Shown here in pieces: positions 15,805-22,917 of a stretch of 32,233 nucleotides of DNA. The position numbers and the translations under genes are program-made. Source of the DNA: Candidatus Pararuminococcus gallinarum (GTDB lineage Bacteria; Bacillota; Clostridia; Oscillospirales; Ruminococcaceae); assembly GCA_904419775.1 (NCBI GenBank), contig CAJFSX010000015.1, positions 1-32,233 on the forward strand, written 5' to 3'. Position 1 is the stretch's first letter, and the number at the start of each line of letters is the position of its first letter. A model generated the notes under the pieces. The model was given only the letters and a program-made list of their open reading frames with translations, ran no database searches and was not told where the DNA came from.

Positions 15805-15848
15805 GATTTCGTACATATATATTATATCCGATTTCGTACATATGTCAA
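15805..15848 (-). promoter_or_regulatory. Consensus promoter with direct-repeat operator for marR-RNHCP
   Basis: On the minus strand TTGACA (15848-15843) and TATAAT (15826-15821) both match consensus, with a 16-base spacer. The 14-base sequence ATATGTACGAAATC occurs twice in the same orientation: 15843-15830, filling the spacer, and 15818-15805, over the transcription start region. The copies are 25 bases apart. This arrangement is what a repressor blocking both sides of the -10 would use; the adjacent MarR protein is the probable ligand. Confidence 0.8.
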
Positions 15849-15914
15849 TAGATTACCCCAAACTTTCTGGTTGTCCTATTCTTTTAAAACTACCGTGTTT
15901 CTTCTGTTTGATAC

Positions 15915-15950
15915 AAAAAGAAGCGCCCGGTGCAATTCGGGCGCTTCTTC
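15915..15950 (-). terminator. Terminator of the mltG-U32 peptidase unit
   Basis: AGAAGCGCCCG (15919-15929) and CGGGCGCTTCT (15938-15948) form an 11-bp stem. On the minus strand it is followed by TTTTTG, fitting termination 55 bases after the U32 stop at 16005. Confidence 0.85.
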
Positions 15951-16004
15951 GCAGTTGTTTTCCTGTAATTTTATCAAGCTTTCTCCATAGCTCCATCTTT
16001 TTGG

Positions 16005-17237
16005 CTAGATCGAAACCTTCTTCCTTAAGATGGACCCTGGAGGGAAAGGTCTTTCGCAGGCAAAGGAAAATTCCATCGCCGCATGGGGTGCGAAATCAAT
16101 GGGCTCCCCGGCTCCATTTTTCAGCTCCCGGACCTGCAGCCGCTCTGCCCGATTCCTCGGCGGCAGCACCTCAATCCAGTCTCCCTCACCGAATTTGTTG
16201 CGCTGCTCTCCATAGAGGGCGCCATCCTCCCACCGGCGGACAACGCCAATGACATCAAAGGAGCGGATATAGCCCCCATTTTCATAATATTGCCCCTGCT
16301 CCGGCCTTCCGAAATAGAAGCCGGTGGAATACTGGCGGTGGCTGACCTTCTTGACCTCTTCCAAAAGCCAGCTATCCAGCTGGAAATGGGCAGGATCCCG
16401 CAAATACTGATCCACTGCACAGCGGTAGGCATTGGTCACCACCGATACATAATAAGCAGATTTGGCTCTTCCTTCAATTTTTAAGGAGGTGATTCCCGCT
16501 TGGACCAGTTTGTCGATATACTCAATCATACACAGGTCCTTGGCGTTGAGGATATAGCTCCCCTTCTCGTCCTCCTCCAGCTTATAGTATTCGCCTGGCC
16601 GCTTTTCCTCCATCAGATAGTAGCCCCAGCGGCAGGGCTGGGCGCAGGCTCCCCGGTTGGCATCCCGGTGGGTCATGTAGCTGGAGAGCAGGCATCTTCC
16701 GGAAAAGGACATGCACATGGCGCCGTGGACAAACGCCTCAATTTCTAGATCCGGCGGCGTCTTTTCCCGGATTTCCCGGATGGCGTCCAGACTCAGCTCC
16801 CGGGCCAGAACCACCCGTTTGACTCCCAGCCGATAAAGCTCATTGGCGGTGAGATAGTTGACGATACCGGTCTGGGTGGACATATGGATTTCCATCTCCG
16901 GTATCTCTCTTTTGCAGAGCATAAGCACCCCAATATCCGCCACAATGAGGGCGTCTACCCCAATATCCACTAAAAAATGCAGATAGTCCGGCAACCGCTG
17001 GATTTCATCATTGGAGGGAAGGGTATTGCAGGTCACATAAACCGGCACACCTTTGCTGTGGGCAAGCTCTACCGCCTGCTCCATCTGCTGCCGGTCAAAG
17101 TTTTGAGGCGTTGCCCTCATACCGAATTCTTTTCCGCCCAGATAAACGGCGTCAGCGCCAAAGGTGAGCGCTGCTACCAGCCGCTCAAAGTCCCCCGCAG
17201 GCGCCAGCACCTCCGGTATTTTCTTTTGGATGGCCAT
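16005..17237 (-). CDS. U32 family peptidase / tRNA hydroxylation-type protein
   Basis: A 410-residue U32 protein. The family signature EAFVHGAMCMSFSGRCLLS spans about 167-185, and four cysteines at 175, 182, 198 and 202 (the last two in GACAQPCRWGY) match the iron-sulphur site conserved in this family. The N-terminal TIM-barrel-like part begins with VLAPAGDFE. Characterised relatives (TrhP/YrrO group) act in prephenate-dependent 5-hydroxyuridine formation in tRNA; older annotations call them collagenase-like proteases. The ATG at 17237 has GGGGGAGG 4-5 bases upstream. It follows mltG by 62 bases, as in the yrrL...yrrO neighbourhood of Bacillus subtilis, but the O-methyltransferase usually between them is absent. 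Confidence 0.9.
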   Translation of the reverse strand: MAIQKKIPEVLAPAGDFERLVAALTFGADAVYLGGKEFGMRATPQNFDRQQMEQAVELAHSKGVPVYVTCNTLPSNDEIQRLPDYLHFLVDIGVDALIVADIGVLMLCKREIPEMEIHMSTQTGIVNYLTANELYRLGVKRVVLARELSLDAIREIREKTPPDLEIEAFVHGAMCMSFSGRCLLSSYMTHRDANRGACAQPCRWGYYLMEEKRPGEYYKLEEDEKGSYILNAKDLCMIEYIDKLVQAGITSLKIEGRAKSAYYVSVVTNAYRCAVDQYLRDPAHFQLDSWLLEEVKKVSHRQYSTGFYFGRPEQGQYYENGGYIRSFDVIGVVRRWEDGALYGEQRNKFGEGDWIEVLPPRNRAERLQVRELKNGAGEPIDFAPHAAMEFSFACERPFPPGSILRKKVSI

Positions 17238-17263
17238 ATGCCTCCCCCTTTTCTCAACTCCAA

Positions 17264-17296
17264 ACAGCCGCCGCTCTTCTTACAAGCGGCGGCTGT
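17264..17296 (-). terminator. Hairpin between mltG and the U32 gene
   Basis: ACAGCCGCCGCT (17264-17275) and AGCGGCGGCTGT (17285-17296) form a perfect 12-bp GC-rich stem with a 9-base loop, starting a few bases after the mltG stop. The T run after it on the minus strand is poor (TTGGAGTTG), so partial termination or RNA processing between the two genes is more likely than complete termination. Confidence 0.6.
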
Positions 17297-17299
17297 CTT

Positions 17300-18799
17300 T
17301 TAGCCATTCTCTTCGTCCTGGGTGGCAATGCCGTTGGTCCTGCCGTCGCCTACCTGACCGGCGGTCGCTATATTTCTCAAATGCTCATCCAAGGTCGCCG
17401 CATAATAATAGGTGCCTTCGGAATCGGTGACGAAGTAGAAGTAATTTGTGCTTTCCGGATAAACAGCCGCCTTCAGGGCCGCTACACCCGGGCTGCAGAT
17501 TGGTCCCACGGGAAGTCCGGTGCACACATAGGTGTTATAGCTGTCGTACATCTCCTGATCCGCCACCTGGAGATAAGGCTTGATATCCGTTTCAACATAG
17601 TTGATGGTGACGTCGGATTGCAGGAGCGGATAGGTATCCTGGTTATTCAGGCGGTTGTGGAAGACGCCGGAAACCATGTTCATCTCTTCCACTTCACTGG
17701 ATTCCCGCTGGATAATGGACGCCAAGGTGACCACCTCATCCATGGTCATCCCCAGCTCCTCAGCGCGGTTGGAAAGCTCACTGGTCCAGTTTGCATCAAA
17801 GGCCCGTAGGAATTTGCTGACCACCGAGTCTACATTTTCTCCCACATAGAATTCGTAGGTATCAGGGAAAATATAGCCTTCCAGCTTAAGGTAGCGGTTT
17901 TCGCTGGGTGGAATATTGGCCACAAACTCAAACCGGGAATAATCGTGTTCGTTGAGGGCGGTGATAAATTCATCCGCCGAGCAGACCCCATTTTCCTCCA
18001 GCAGATCGGCAATATCATGGGCTGTGAGACCTTCGGGGAAGGTAACTTCCACAATGGCGTCATCCGACAATCCGGCGGTAAGGGTGATGATGATCTCATC
18101 ATAGGACATTTTGGGGTTGAGTACATAGGTGCCGGGGACAAACTCCGTTTCCTCACCTTCATCGTTCCTCGACTGAGAATAGAGGGTGAAGATGGTTGGC
18201 TCACTGATGACCCCATTCTCCTTGAGGATCCGGGCCACATCGGAGACGCTGGAACCCTCCGGCACTGTGATCTCCACCTGTACATCTTGCTTGTTAAAGC
18301 CAAACAGATCATTGGCGCCCTGCAAGATGAAATAGGACATAAAAAGGGAAACACCCATGACAAAGCCAATGTAAATCAAAACCCTGGCTGTCCGGCCCAG
18401 ACTTTCAAACCGGCGCCGCAGCTTGGATTTTTTGGCGTCGTTCCCTCCTGTCGGCCGGTTTCCTCTTCCAGGAGCCGGAGAGCTTCCTCTTTCAGGCGTC
18501 CTGGGAGGAGGGTTGCCACCGCTTTTTGTCCGATGGCTTACCCCAGGGCCGGCGCCAGGATCAGGAATTTCATAATACTCCCGGTCGGTGATATTCAGCT
18601 TAAACTCATGCTTGGGCGGCTCTGGATTTTTGGGCCCGCTGTATTCCTCCTGGAACAGGGGCAGATCATCCGGCTTATCTAAACTGCTTCCGCTTTGGAA
18701 GGTAAAGCCGTCTTCTTTTGCTTGGTCCTGTGGATTCTGGTCATCGCTGTCTGCTTTGAACCTTTTCATCAGTTCTTCAAAATCGTCGCGATTGTCCAA
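17300..18799 (-). CDS. mltG: Endolytic transglycosylase MltG (YceG-like)
   Basis: A 499-residue membrane-anchored glycan-strand cleaving enzyme. The first 135 residues are charged, proline/glycine-rich and probably disordered in the cytoplasm; one membrane helix spans about 139-161. Outside, two similar modules beginning PEGSSVSDVARILKENG and PEGLTAHDIADLLEENG precede the catalytic YceG domain, with EGYIFPDTYEF at about 307-317 and the catalytic glutamate near 366 in ASIIQRES, then VFHNRL and LQSDVTINY. The long cytoplasmic tail is more extended than in Escherichia coli. The start is TTG at 18799, 9 bases from AAGGAGG and preceded also by GGAGG; the frame is open to 18832 but the ribosome binding sites lie between. 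It releases growing peptidoglycan strands. Confidence 0.92.
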   Translation of the reverse strand: MDNRDDFEELMKRFKADSDDQNPQDQAKEDGFTFQSGSSLDKPDDLPLFQEEYSGPKNPEPPKHEFKLNITDREYYEIPDPGAGPGVSHRTKSGGNPPPRTPERGSSPAPGRGNRPTGGNDAKKSKLRRRFESLGRTARVLIYIGFVMGVSLFMSYFILQGANDLFGFNKQDVQVEITVPEGSSVSDVARILKENGVISEPTIFTLYSQSRNDEGEETEFVPGTYVLNPKMSYDEIIITLTAGLSDDAIVEVTFPEGLTAHDIADLLEENGVCSADEFITALNEHDYSRFEFVANIPPSENRYLKLEGYIFPDTYEFYVGENVDSVVSKFLRAFDANWTSELSNRAEELGMTMDEVVTLASIIQRESSEVEEMNMVSGVFHNRLNNQDTYPLLQSDVTINYVETDIKPYLQVADQEMYDSYNTYVCTGLPVGPICSPGVAALKAAVYPESTNYFYFVTDSEGTYYYAATLDEHLRNIATAGQVGDGRTNGIATQDEENG

Positions 18800-18911
18800 A
18801 TTCCTCCACCTCCTTACCCTTGGTCTCTGCATCTGTCGGTGCGGATGCTTGGCATCCGTACACAGCCAAGCCCATATCTGGCAACATTGGCAATAAGAAA
18901 AATTTTTTCAG

Positions 18912-18939
18912 AAAAGCTGTAACCAGCTTTTGTTTTTTT
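18912..18939 (+). terminator. Terminator-like hairpin upstream of the small Cys/Gly gene
   Basis: AAAAGCTG (18912-18919) pairs with CAGCTTTT (18924-18931) around TAAC, followed by G and seven T. It has full intrinsic-terminator form on the plus strand, yet no plus-strand gene lies before it. It may stop antisense transcription into this gap, or act as an attenuator in a leader of the gene at 18981. The rest of 18800-18980 shows only a short hairpin, CGGATGC/GCATCCG at 18842-18858. Confidence 0.6.
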
Positions 18940-18980
18940 ACATAGTATAAAGCAAATCAACACAAAGAGGTGACAACATT

Positions 18981-19109
18981 ATGTGTGGAAACAACGGTTG
19001 TACATGGATCATTCTTTTGATCATCATCCTGCTCTGCTGCTGTGGCGGTTGCGGCGGTAGCACCTTCAGCGGCAACGATTGTGGTTGCGGTAACAACTGC
19101 GGCTGCTAG
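18981..19109 (+). CDS. Small cysteine/glycine-rich membrane peptide (42 aa)
   Basis: A 42-residue open frame beginning MCGNNGC and ending GCGNNCGC. Residues 9-18 (WIILLIIILL) form a single short membrane segment, immediately followed by CCCGGCGG and a Gly/Asn/Cys tail; 10 of 42 residues are Cys and about 10 are Gly. AAGAGGTGA lies 7 bases before the ATG at 18981, a good ribosome binding site, and a strong terminator follows at 19172. Similar short peptides with a hydrophobic core flanked by Cys/Gly runs occur in Clostridia without known function. No signal peptidase site or nearby modification enzyme is visible, so I do not call it a bacteriocin. The codons are ordinary for this genome. It is easily missed because of its length. 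Confidence 0.7.
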   Translation: MCGNNGCTWIILLIIILLCCCGGCGGSTFSGNDCGCGNNCGC

Positions 19110-19171
19110 TCATCCACTGATGGGGCGTCCGGCCCCGAAAAAAACATAAGCGAACATCACCGTATCCCGAC

Positions 19172-19205
19172 CAAAAGCCCTTGTATTGCCATACAAGGGC
19201 TTTTG
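19172..19205. terminator. Bidirectional terminator between the small peptide and the folate gene
   Basis: CAAAAGCCCTTGTAT (19172-19186) is the exact reverse complement of 19191-19205, with a 4-base loop. It terminates the plus-strand small gene and, on the minus strand, the seven-gene operon that ends at 19220. A weaker hairpin, GGGGC/GCCCC, lies at 19122-19136. Confidence 0.92.
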
Positions 19206-19219
19206 CCTTGCCGGGATTT

Positions 19220-19855
19220 TTATGATTTCATCTTATTATTCCCCGGCTGGGAAGGTTTACCCCTCTTTGCCGTGGCACGGAGATACCGGTCGGTGACAAT
19301 TAAATCCATAGAGACGTCATAGCGGCCGTGATAAAGCCGGTATTTGACAAATTCACTATATACAATTCCCACCCGAGGGCCCGGATGGGCGGATAAAAAT
19401 CGGTCGTAATAGCCCTTGCCATATCCCAGGCGATAGCCGTTATAATCAAAGCAAAGGCCGGGCACAATGCTCAGCGCTCTGGAAAAATCGGTGACCTTCA
19501 CAGCCCGCTCTGGGTCTGGCTCCAGCACCCCAAAGGTTCCGGGGGCAAGATCATCCAGGGAGGAGATATAGAAAAATTCCATGACACTGTGCTCCGGGTC
19601 GGTGCATCTAGGCACAGCCACCCGTTTGCCGTGACGAAGCGCCTCCTGGATCAGGGCTTTGGTATCCACCTCAATGGAGGTGGAGACATAGCAGAAAATC
19701 TGCTTGGCCTGTTTATATTGATAAAGGGCCTGGACCCGTTCCTTGATCTTCTGGTCCTTTTCCTTTTTCAGCTGGGGATCCATGTCCCGGCGCTTCTGCT
19801 TGACACTATCCCGCAGCTGGCGCTTATACTGGCGGATGTCGCCCTTTACCTGCAT
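19220..19855 (-). CDS. 5-formyltetrahydrofolate cyclo-ligase
   Basis: A 211-residue enzyme that uses ATP to convert 5-formyl-THF to 5,10-methenyl-THF, returning a stored folate to the one-carbon pool. The N-terminus KGDIRQYKRQLRD matches the K-x3-R basic motif of the family, and NGYRLGYGKGYYDRFL (about 139-154) is the diagnostic nucleotide/folate-binding motif. It is the last gene of the operon. The ATG at 19855 overlaps the DJ-1 stop by 10 bases, and the frame further upstream lies inside the DJ-1 gene, so I reject longer starts. The C-terminal tail (KRGKPSQPGNNKMKS) is longer and more basic than usual. It links functionally with thyX upstream. Confidence 0.92.
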   Translation of the reverse strand: MQVKGDIRQYKRQLRDSVKQKRRDMDPQLKKEKDQKIKERVQALYQYKQAKQIFCYVSTSIEVDTKALIQEALRHGKRVAVPRCTDPEHSVMEFFYISSLDDLAPGTFGVLEPDPERAVKVTDFSRALSIVPGLCFDYNGYRLGYGKGYYDRFLSAHPGPRVGIVYSEFVKYRLYHGRYDVSMDLIVTDRYLRATAKRGKPSQPGNNKMKS

Positions 19856-20385
19856 TGGAGAGACTCTCCCAGGATCTTGGCCCGCTCTTCCCCTTTCAGA
19901 CAGGCGACCAGGGCAAGGCCAAAGTCGACGGCCACGCCAGCGCCTTTGGCTGTGATGATCTTTCCGTCGACACATACGCTTTTTTCGCTTATTCTGGCCC
20001 CAGTCAACTCCTGCTCATAGCCGGGGAAGCAGATAGCTTCCTTACCCGCCAGCAGGCCCTTGTGGCCCAGAATGGACGGCGCCGCGCAGATGGCGCCAAT
20101 ATACAGATTATGCTCTACCGCGTAGTCAATGCAGCTTTGTACCCCTGGGGATTTTTCCAGATTCAAGGTACCCGGCATGCCACCGGGGAGCACGATCATC
20201 TCAAGATCTTTTCCGTCTATATCGGTCACGGTAGCATCGCAGCCCACCGCAATACCGTGGGAGCCGACGATGACGTCGCTTTCCACCCCTACGATTTTCA
20301 CATCCAGCTCCGCCCGGCGCAGAATGTCAATGGGGGCAATTGCCTCCGTCTCCTCAAAACCATTTGCCAAAAATACATAGATCAC
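19846..20385 (-). CDS. DJ-1/PfpI family protein
   Basis: A 179-residue flavodoxin-like protein of the DJ-1 subfamily. IYVFLANGFEETEAIAPIDILRRA at the N-terminus contains the conserved glutamate (GFEE), VLPGGMPG follows near residue 70, and the nucleophile-elbow cysteine is about Cys100 in GAICAAP. Members act as glyoxalase/deglycase or redox-responsive proteins; activity here is unproven. The start is taken as GTG 20385, six bases after GGGAGGG, rather than the ATG at 20400 that overlaps that site. It is followed with a 10-base overlap by the folate cyclo-ligase and preceded after 22 bases by a GNAT gene. Confidence 0.9.
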   Translation of the reverse strand: MIYVFLANGFEETEAIAPIDILRRAELDVKIVGVESDVIVGSHGIAVGCDATVTDIDGKDLEMIVLPGGMPGTLNLEKSPGVQSCIDYAVEHNLYIGAICAAPSILGHKGLLAGKEAICFPGYEQELTGARISEKSVCVDGKIITAKGAGVAVDFGLALVACLKGEERAKILGESLQCR

Positions 20386-20407
20386 AAAAGTCCCTCCCAT
20401 CGGTTAT

Positions 20408-21325
20408 CTAGTCCAACACCAAGTTGCAATAGGGAGCATCCAGAAGCTCCCGGCCGGTCAGCCGTTCTGACAAGGACAGCAGTCCCCTATCCTGTACCTC
20501 TCCCAGATATACCGCCGCGGCGAACTCCCGCTTTTCCCCTAAGCCCATAAAAAGAGGGCTGTCAGCGGCCAGCCGCAGTTCAAACAAATCCTCGTCAAAG
20601 GCGCTGAGCAGGGCGCGGCAGACCATCGTCTCATCCCTAGCGCCGCATTCCTTGACGGCAATCTTATTTTTTATTTTATAACATACCACATAACCATGTC
20701 CATAGTCTGTAGAAAATCTTAATATTTTTCCCTCTTGGAACTGGTTTTCCTCCATCACATAAGAAAGCGCCTGCTCATCCCACCGGACAAACAGCCCCTG
20801 GTGGCTGAAAAACTCCTCCCGCAGGGCGTAAAACTCCTTGTCCGTCACCTCTTCCAAGGTCAGTGGCTTTTGCAGCGCCGGTCCCTGCTGCGCCAGATGA
20901 AGAATCTCCTCTCGGGAGAGCCGCACCTGCCGCACCGAGAAGGTGGGGAGATATCCCCGCTTGCGGTAGAACTGGAAGAGGCTCTCTTCCGCCGGCACCA
21001 GCACCGATACCAATATCTCATGCTTTCTCATCCAGCGATGGGCATACTCCAGCAGGGCGCTGGAATATCCCCGGCCCTGATACTCCGGCAGGGTGGCCAC
21101 CCCATAGACATACCGGGAGGCAACGGTGCCCCTATCCGTGACAATTTCGCAGGGCAGCATGGCCAGCATTCCCACCGGAAGGCCATGGTTGAGATAGACC
21201 AAGGTCTCCTCCGGACGGAAACGGCGGTCAAAGTAAAGGGAGATATACCCTTCTTCATCGCCAAAGCACCGGCGCCAAATCTCTTTGAGGGCCGGCACCA
21301 TACTTTTCTCCGCAAACTGGATCAT
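20408..21325 (-). CDS. GNAT family N-acetyltransferase
   Basis: A 305-residue protein whose first 150 residues are a GNAT fold: VGVATLPE-type strand (YGVATLPEYQGRGYSSALL) with the acetyl-CoA loop QGRGYS at 83-88, followed by FYRKRGYLP. The C-terminal half has a second, weaker acyltransferase-like region, resembling the two-domain layout of Eis-type and related enzymes. The acceptor substrate is unknown. Start ATG 21325, with GGGGGA 7 bases upstream; an adjacent TTG at 21328 is possible. It lies 18 bases after the DUF2156 gene within the operon. Confidence 0.85.
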   Translation of the reverse strand: MIQFAEKSMVPALKEIWRRCFGDEEGYISLYFDRRFRPEETLVYLNHGLPVGMLAMLPCEIVTDRGTVASRYVYGVATLPEYQGRGYSSALLEYAHRWMRKHEILVSVLVPAEESLFQFYRKRGYLPTFSVRQVRLSREEILHLAQQGPALQKPLTLEEVTDKEFYALREEFFSHQGLFVRWDEQALSYVMEENQFQEGKILRFSTDYGHGYVVCYKIKNKIAVKECGARDETMVCRALLSAFDEDLFELRLAADSPLFMGLGEKREFAAAVYLGEVQDRGLLSLSERLTGRELLDAPYCNLVLD

Positions 21326-21343
21326 CAAGGGTTCCCCCTTTCT

Positions 21344-22234
21344 TTATTTGAGGGTCGCGGTGTATTTTTCCAGAAGGATGGCCGGTTTATAGGAGAGCTT
21401 GGCCTTTCGCAAGCCCTCGTCTCCCACGTCGTCCTCCCGGTTGACATACTTATAGTCCATACAGTTGTGACGTACAAATTCCTGGTTGATGATGGGATAG
21501 GCTCCCTGCACCTCTGCGAAGGCCTTCTCAATATGGACAATGAAGGTATCGCTGGAAAGAGGCGCGCCGATGGAATAGGCGACGATCCCTTCCTCCTTGG
21601 TGCGGATAAGGCCCCCCTTCAGGCCCTCATCAAAGAAATGGTCCAAGGCTTTCTTGACGGCGCAAAGTTCCTGCTTCAGGCTGGGATCGTTGCAATTGCC
21701 CTGCTTTTCGCACCAGATTTTATTCATGGCCCGACATTCCTCGATGTTTTCGGCGGTGATGGGTTCATAAACCCAGTCGGGATGATTTTGCTTAAATTTG
21801 GTGATGTGGTTGCGCTTGCCGTGGTATTTTTTCCCCGAAAGGGTGGCAAGATCCACTGTATTGTAAATATAGTCAAACCCGTCCCGGTATTCCTCAAAGG
21901 CGAACCGACCCGGAAAGAGGGTTTCCAGCAGCGCTACATTTTCCTTGACAATGCCATGCATCTGAAAGGGGCATTCCCGCTCCTTGGCGTCCTGTATCAG
22001 CGCCTCGATGACAGGGGCAATATCCCCGCTTCCGGAGGGATAGAGATAGCTTCTCTCCTCAATGCCGGAGCGGACACAATAATATCCGCCCACCTGGGCC
22101 ACCTGGATGTGATAGATGTCCTTCCAGTTGTAGTTGTTGCTGAACACATATTCCGAACCTTTGAAATCCGACATCTTTAAAAGCGGATCAATCCAAGCTT
22201 TATCCTTGAGTTCTATATCCTTGAAATCTACCAT
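21344..22234 (-). CDS. DUF2156 / phosphatidylglycerol lysyltransferase C-domain-like protein
   Basis: A 296-residue soluble protein of the DUF2156 type, the double-GNAT fold also found at the C-terminus of MprF lysyl-phosphatidylglycerol synthases. Typical pieces are SEYVFSNNYNWKDIYHIQ near the start, SGKKYHGKRNHITKFKQ in the middle and AYPIINQEFVRHNCMDYKYVNREDD near the end. There are no membrane helices, so it is the stand-alone form whose acceptor is unknown. The ATG at 22234 overlaps the tmk stop by 7 bases (translational coupling); the long open frame upstream lies in tmk. Sequence next to another GNAT-fold gene suggests tandem acyltransferases. Confidence 0.85.
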   Translation of the reverse strand: MVDFKDIELKDKAWIDPLLKMSDFKGSEYVFSNNYNWKDIYHIQVAQVGGYYCVRSGIEERSYLYPSGSGDIAPVIEALIQDAKERECPFQMHGIVKENVALLETLFPGRFAFEEYRDGFDYIYNTVDLATLSGKKYHGKRNHITKFKQNHPDWVYEPITAENIEECRAMNKIWCEKQGNCNDPSLKQELCAVKKALDHFFDEGLKGGLIRTKEEGIVAYSIGAPLSSDTFIVHIEKAFAEVQGAYPIINQEFVRHNCMDYKYVNREDDVGDEGLRKAKLSYKPAILLEKYTATLK

Positions 22235-22905
22235 AAAGTTTTCAGTTCCTTCCGCAATGTCTGCATCAATTTTTCGTGGATCACCTGCACCGGCAGAGGC
22301 TCTCCCCCATCGCAGCAGGAGATCATCTTCCAGCCCTGCCTTTCTGCCGCATACATGGCGCTTTCCCGGCACCGCAGCAGGTAGGAAAAATCCTTCTCAT
22401 GAATATCTTTTTTGTTTTCATCCCCGTCATACCGCCGGGCCAGCAGCCTTTTGGAGGTATCGGGATCCATATCCAGGTAGAGCACCAGGTCGGGCCGGGG
22501 CAGCCCCAGCTTTTCAAATTCGTAATCATCCAGCCAGGCGAGAAAGCTATCCCACTGATCCCGGGGCAGCTTGACCATCTGATGGATGGCGTTGGAGCTG
22601 ACATACCGGTCGGCCAGGATGATGCTCCCCTCCCTGCGGTAATCATTTTCCCAAAAGCGCTTAAAGCTGGCATAGCGGTCCACCGCATAAAAGCTGGAGG
22701 CCGCGAAGGCGTTGACCCCGTCGGCGTTTTCCGCAAGCTCCCCGCCCAGATACATTTTGATGAGGGCCGAGGAGGGATCATCATAATTGGGGAAGGAGAT
22801 CTTTTTGACATCTCTGCCTTTTCCCCACAGCTCCTCATACAAAAGGGAGGTCTGGGTTGCCTTTCCGCTGCCGTCCAGGCCGTCAATAACGATTAAGCTT
22901 CCCAA
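22228..22905 (-). CDS. tmk: Thymidylate kinase
   Basis: A 225-residue nucleoside monophosphate kinase making dTDP from dTMP. The P-loop GLDGSGKATQ is at residues 9-18, the DRY-type motif ILADRYVSSNAIHQ near 95-108, and PDLVLYLDMDP near 138-148. Residue 16, directly after the P-loop lysine, is Ala where Ser/Thr is standard, but Thr17 follows; similar KATQ forms may occur in Clostridia, so loss of function is not implied. The start is TTG 22905, with GAGGAGG 7 bases upstream. It lies 12 bases behind thyX, so dTMP is made and phosphorylated by neighbouring products. Confidence 0.92.
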   Translation of the reverse strand: MGSLIVIDGLDGSGKATQTSLLYEELWGKGRDVKKISFPNYDDPSSALIKMYLGGELAENADGVNAFAASSFYAVDRYASFKRFWENDYRREGSIILADRYVSSNAIHQMVKLPRDQWDSFLAWLDDYEFEKLGLPRPDLVLYLDMDPDTSKRLLARRYDGDENKKDIHEKDFSYLLRCRESAMYAAERQGWKMISCCDGGEPLPVQVIHEKLMQTLRKELKTLW

Positions 22906-22917
22906 CTCTCTGCCTCC

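Noticed and set aside
18842..18858. Hairpin CGGATGC/GCATCCG upstream of mltG
   Set aside because: A short stem with a 3-base loop and no T run; neither terminator nor recognisable riboswitch.
18981..19109. Bacteriocin or RiPP precursor reading of the Cys-rich peptide
   Set aside because: No modification enzyme, protease, immunity gene or transporter lies nearby; a membrane helix in the middle of the peptide also argues against it.
20735..22180. Long open frame (481 codons) antisense to the GNAT and DUF2156 genes
   Set aside because: It is the complement of two clear protein-coding genes with family motifs; low-stop antisense frames are common at this GC content.
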